From assembly GCA_963789075.1 (NCBI GenBank), contig CAWBJQ010000008.1, positions 80,456 through 144,455 of the forward strand: a DNA stretch of 64,000 bases, written 5' to 3'. The stretch comes from DATATJ01 sp963789075. GTDB taxonomy: Bacteria > Acidobacteriota > Vicinamibacteria > Vicinamibacterales > CAVVIG01. Of the stretch, positions 60,933 through 64,000 are shown in pieces. The translations under genes were made by a program, and so were the position numbers. Below the pieces are notes generated by a model. The model worked only from the letters and a program-made list of their open reading frames with translations. It was not told the DNA's origin and did not search any database. Position 1 is the stretch's first letter; every line of letters starts with the position of its first letter.

Positions 60933-62690
60933 ATGTTCCAACGCTGGCTCGCCGCCCTCCTGTGCCTTGCGTCGCTGGCGTGCGGGCAGGCTCCGCCGCC
61001 AAAACCTGCGGCGCCTCCGCCGTCGGATGAACGAGTCAGGCGGCTCGCCGACACCTACCTCGCGGGCTTCTTCGATCGATTTCCTGAAACGGTCACACAG
61101 TTCGGCATTCCCGGCCGGCGCCAGGACAAGCTGAGCGACAACTCGCTCGACGCATTGCGGGCATGGCAGCAGCGCGAAGACGGCTGGCTGGCCGAGGCAA
61201 AGCAGATCGATCCGGCGACGATCGCCGATCCATCGCTGCGCGCGACTGAGGCGATCGTCCGCGAGGCGCTGGAAGGCTCGATTGCCACCCGCGTCTGCCG
61301 CAACGAGCTGTGGACGGTCAGCCAGTTCGTGAACGCCTGGCAGGTCCAGGAAGGCTACATCGTCACGATTCAGCCTGTCGGGACCGACGAGGCGCGCCAG
61401 GATGCGCTCGCGCGGTTCGGCGCGCTGCCGCAGTACGTCGAGATCGAGATCGCGAATCTGCGCGAGGGCATCAAACAGGGTTACACCGCGCCGAAGAACA
61501 TCGTGCGCATCGTCATCGATCAGATGAAGACGCTGACGTCCGGGCCGCTCGCCGATTCGCCGTTCGACTCGCCGGCCGTGCGCGACAAGAGTCCGGCGTT
61601 TGTCAAGGAATACGACGCGCTGGTGAAGGATCGGATCAACCCGGCCTTTGTGAAGTACCGCGAATTTCTCGAGCGCGAATATCTGCCGGCGGCGCGGGAG
61701 GCGATCGCGGTGTCGGCGAATCCGAACGGCGCCGCCTGTTACGACGCGTCGGTTCGCTATCACAGCTCGCTGCCGATGGCGGCGAAAGATGTGCACGCGG
61801 CCGGCTTGCAGCAGATCGACGCCCTCGGCGCTGAAATGAAGGCGATCGCTGAGCGCTCGTTCCATGCGACCGACGTGCCGAAGCTCCTGCAGCAGGTGCG
61901 GAGCGATCCGCAATACACGTTCAAGAACCGCGAGGCGCTGATCGCGTACTCGCAGGCGGCGCTGGCGCGGGCGAAGAGCGCCGTGCCGCGCTGGTTCGGC
62001 CTGCTGCCGAAATCCGATGTGGTCATTCAGCCGTACCCGAAGTTCCGCGAGAAGAGCGGGCCCAACGAGTACAACTCGCCGGCCGAAGACGGCAGCCGGC
62101 CGGGGATCTTTTTCATCAACGCCTACGAGCCGCAGAAACACAGTCGGGTCGAGGACGAATCGACCGCCTTTCACGAGACGATTCCCGGACATCACCTGCA
62201 GGGATCGATCGCGCTCGAACGGAAGAGCATTCATCCGATCGGGCGGTACATCGCGAACAGCGGCTACGCAGAAGGGTGGGCGCTCTACACCGAGCGGCTC
62301 GCCGACGAGATGAAGCTGTTCTCGTCAGACCTCGACCGTCTCGGGATGCTGTCGTCGCAGTCGCTGCGCGCCGCGCGTCTGGTCGTCGACTCGGGACTGC
62401 ACACGATGGGCTGGACGCGTCAGCAGGCGATCGACTACATGCTTGCGCACACCGCGGAAGGCGAGCGCGACGCGGCGTCGGAAGTCGATCGCTACATCAT
62501 CTATCCAGGACAGGCGACGTCGTACATGCTCGGCATGCTCGAGATTCGCAAGGCGCGCGACGAGGCGGAGAAGACGATGGGCGCGAAATTCGATATCAAG
62601 GCGTTTCACGACCGTGTGCTCGAAGACGGCGGTGTGCCGCTGACCTTCCTCGCCGCGAAGGTCAAGAGCTGGGCAGAGGCATCGCGATGA
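60933..62690 (+). CDS. DUF885 family exported peptidase-like protein
   Basis: The 585-residue frame is intact. A signal peptide with possible lipid-attachment cysteine (LCLASLACGQ) leads into the DUF885 domain. The metal-binding-like motif HETIPGHHLQG with a downstream glutamate in GYAEGWALYTERLADEM matches the zinc-peptidase pattern of the family. YNSPAEDGSRPGIFFIN and YIIYPGQATSYMLGMLEI are further hallmarks. Substrate is unknown, probably peptides. It overlaps the next gene by 4 bp. Confidence 0.9.
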   Translation: MFQRWLAALLCLASLACGQAPPPKPAAPPPSDERVRRLADTYLAGFFDRFPETVTQFGIPGRRQDKLSDNSLDALRAWQQREDGWLAEAKQIDPATIADPSLRATEAIVREALEGSIATRVCRNELWTVSQFVNAWQVQEGYIVTIQPVGTDEARQDALARFGALPQYVEIEIANLREGIKQGYTAPKNIVRIVIDQMKTLTSGPLADSPFDSPAVRDKSPAFVKEYDALVKDRINPAFVKYREFLEREYLPAAREAIAVSANPNGAACYDASVRYHSSLPMAAKDVHAAGLQQIDALGAEMKAIAERSFHATDVPKLLQQVRSDPQYTFKNREALIAYSQAALARAKSAVPRWFGLLPKSDVVIQPYPKFREKSGPNEYNSPAEDGSRPGIFFINAYEPQKHSRVEDESTAFHETIPGHHLQGSIALERKSIHPIGRYIANSGYAEGWALYTERLADEMKLFSSDLDRLGMLSSQSLRAARLVVDSGLHTMGWTRQQAIDYMLAHTAEGERDAASEVDRYIIYPGQATSYMLGMLEIRKARDEAEKTMGAKFDIKAFHDRVLEDGGVPLTFLAAKVKSWAEASR

Positions 62691-63697
62691 AGGCCGTTGC
62701 GCTCGCGGGCGCGATGGCGGCGCTGGCGATCGGGCAGGCGCCCACGCCGCGGCTTCACGAGTTGCCGCTGACGCCGGAGCACGTGCACTGGGGCTACTAC
62801 GACGCGCGCCTGCGGCCGGTGCTGCGGATCGCGTCCGGCGATCGCGTGCGCGTCGAGACGATGATCGCCCGTGGCGTCGAACGGCTGACGCTCGCGGGCG
62901 CCACCGACGCGGAGATTCCGGCGTCGCTGAAGGCGGTGGACCGCGCGATCGCGGACAAGAGCGCGGGGCCGCACCCGATGACCGGCCCGATCTTCGTCGA
63001 GGGCGCGGCGCCGGGCGATACGCTGGAAGTGCGCATACTCACCATCGAGTTTCTTCACCCGTTCGGCATCGCCGCGTTCAGCCCTGGCGGCGGCACGCTG
63101 CCCGCCGAATTTCCCTACGCCGGCTTGAAGCTGCTGCGGTGGCAGCCGGGCGCCGATCACGTCGAGTTCGCACCAGGGGTGCAGCTGCCGTTCGCGCCGT
63201 TCTTCGGGTCGATTGGCGTCGCGCCGCCGGTGCTGAGCGGGAAGGTCGGCAGCGGTCCGCCTGGATGGTTCGGCGGCAACATGGACAACAAGGATCTCGT
63301 CGCCGGCTCGACGTTGTATCTGCCGGTCCACGTGCCAGGCGCCCTCCTGTCGATCGGCGACGGACACGCGCGGCAAGGCGACGGCGAGGTCAGCGGCTCG
63401 GCGCTCGAGACGTCGCTCCGCGGCACGATCGAGGCGCGTGTCCGGAAGGGCGCACGCCTGCGCTGGCCGCGCGCCGAAACGCCGACGCACTACATGACGA
63501 TGGGGCTCGATCCCGATCTGAATGAAGCGGCGCGCATCGCGACCAGCGAGATGGTCGATTTTCTCGTCGCGGAGAAGCACCTGTCGCGCGACGAGGCGTA
63601 CATGCTGTGCTCGCTGGCCGCCGATCTGCATGTGACGCAGACGGTCGACGGCACCAAGGGCGTGCACGCGATGATGGCCAAGTCGATCTTCAGATGA
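62687..63697 (+). CDS. Acetamidase/formamidase family protein, exported
   Basis: The 336-residue frame is intact. A short signal (MKAVALAGAMAALAIGQA) precedes the FmdA/AmdA fold: HWGYYDARLRPVLRIASGDRV, GPIFVEGAAPGDTLEVRI, GWFGGNMDNKDL and VHVPGALLSIGDGHARQGDGEVSG-type segment with the family's metal-site residues. These enzymes hydrolyse short amides to ammonia and acid. Overlap (ATGA) with the DUF885 gene indicates co-translation. Confidence 0.9.
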   Translation: MKAVALAGAMAALAIGQAPTPRLHELPLTPEHVHWGYYDARLRPVLRIASGDRVRVETMIARGVERLTLAGATDAEIPASLKAVDRAIADKSAGPHPMTGPIFVEGAAPGDTLEVRILTIEFLHPFGIAAFSPGGGTLPAEFPYAGLKLLRWQPGADHVEFAPGVQLPFAPFFGSIGVAPPVLSGKVGSGPPGWFGGNMDNKDLVAGSTLYLPVHVPGALLSIGDGHARQGDGEVSGSALETSLRGTIEARVRKGARLRWPRAETPTHYMTMGLDPDLNEAARIATSEMVDFLVAEKHLSRDEAYMLCSLAADLHVTQTVDGTKGVHAMMAKSIFR

Positions 63698-64000
63698 CTG
63701 AATCGGCTGTCAGAGACACAGAGAGGTTGCCACAGAGTCACAGAGGCACGGAGAAGTGCAGTTGATTGGAACAACCGTATCGCAGATGAATGCGCCGCAG
63801 ATTCGGCGGCCGGCCTGCCATGCAGGCCGGCTTGCGCGACCGGATCGGGTGGATTCGCGAGCGGGCTGGGCGGTCGTCGGGCTCGTGAATCCACCCGAGT
63901 CCGGTCACGCACGTCGCATCGCGACGCCGCCGAACGCAGCGGCGCCTTCGCCGCTCTGTGTCTTTGTGTCTCTGTGGCCAAAATTCCTTCGTGTCTTCGT
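63698..64000. repeat. Gene-free stretch with CACAGAGG-type palindrome arms
   Basis: The last 303 bp hold no convincing gene. tcagagacacagagaggttg and ccacagagtcacagaggcac (63709-63753) pair with ctctgtgtctttgtgtctctgtggc (63954-63979). Between them are a ggccggcctgccatgcaggccggc hairpin (63811-63834) and cgaccggatcgggtggattcgcgag facing ctcgtgaatccacccgagtccggtc. It is a nested set of palindromes like 16051-16378. Confidence 0.65.

Overview
The window is a GC-rich bacterial chromosome segment with strong G/C preference at third codon positions. It carries lipopolysaccharide (KDO) genes, a b558-type succinate dehydrogenase, a 2-oxoacid:ferredoxin oxidoreductase in place of a 2-oxoglutarate dehydrogenase, an alternative cytochrome bc-type operon with a multiheme cytochrome c, and many Tat/Sec-exported hydrolases. 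This suits an Acidobacteriota member, perhaps the Vicinamibacteria; that placement is inference from gene content and style. No rRNA, tRNA, CRISPR array, prophage or transposase gene was seen.

Layout. 1-2750: end of an Xaa-Pro aminopeptidase gene, accB-accC, thiE. 2877-8249: amino-acid permease, potassium-channel/TrkA protein, folD, coaE, exported arylsulfotransferase-like protein. 8253-14506 (minus): kdsB-pyrG-kdsA-kdsD-kdsC-lapB, a KDO/LPS block. 14528-16050: a PilP/GspC-like small protein and a lipid kinase. 16379-18392 (minus): monoheme cytochrome c and serA. 18600-30316: a nearly complete TCA-cycle block (icd, mdh, sdhCAB, sucCD, korAB). 30379-34058: a four-helix-bundle protein, a small acidic protein, ndk, DUF2905, dcd, ilvD. 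34267-40936: HEAT-repeat protein, Rieske protein, split cytochrome b and an eight-heme cytochrome c. 41061-57509: gamma-carbonic anhydrase, hisS, aspS, then phoH-ybeY-corC-era-recO-glyQ-glyS-ppdK and mutL. 57556-63697: small membrane protein, trypsin-like protease, amidase, DUF885 peptidase-like protein, acetamidase/formamidase.

Two features run through the whole window. First, about 27 conserved genes are broken by single-base indels, by my hand count about 80 insertions and about 8 deletions. Nearly every insertion can be placed exactly between two codons, most often as a G after C or a C after G. The simplest reading is uncorrected sequencing or assembly error, so the coordinates given span the whole gene and the products are described in the restored frames. 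Second, most intergenic gaps hold short-period (7-9 bp) or palindromic repeats of several unrelated families: GAATCCC heptamers, GCACC octamers, ACACGGAGG and CACGAAGAA nonamers, CAGATTT, ACCAAATT, GGGCAGG, and GTAGGGCGGGT-type hairpins. Several of these repeats are read as protein: N-termini of ThiE, KdsC and PPDK, the MutL linker, the C-termini of HisS and CorC, and a large insert inside YbeY.
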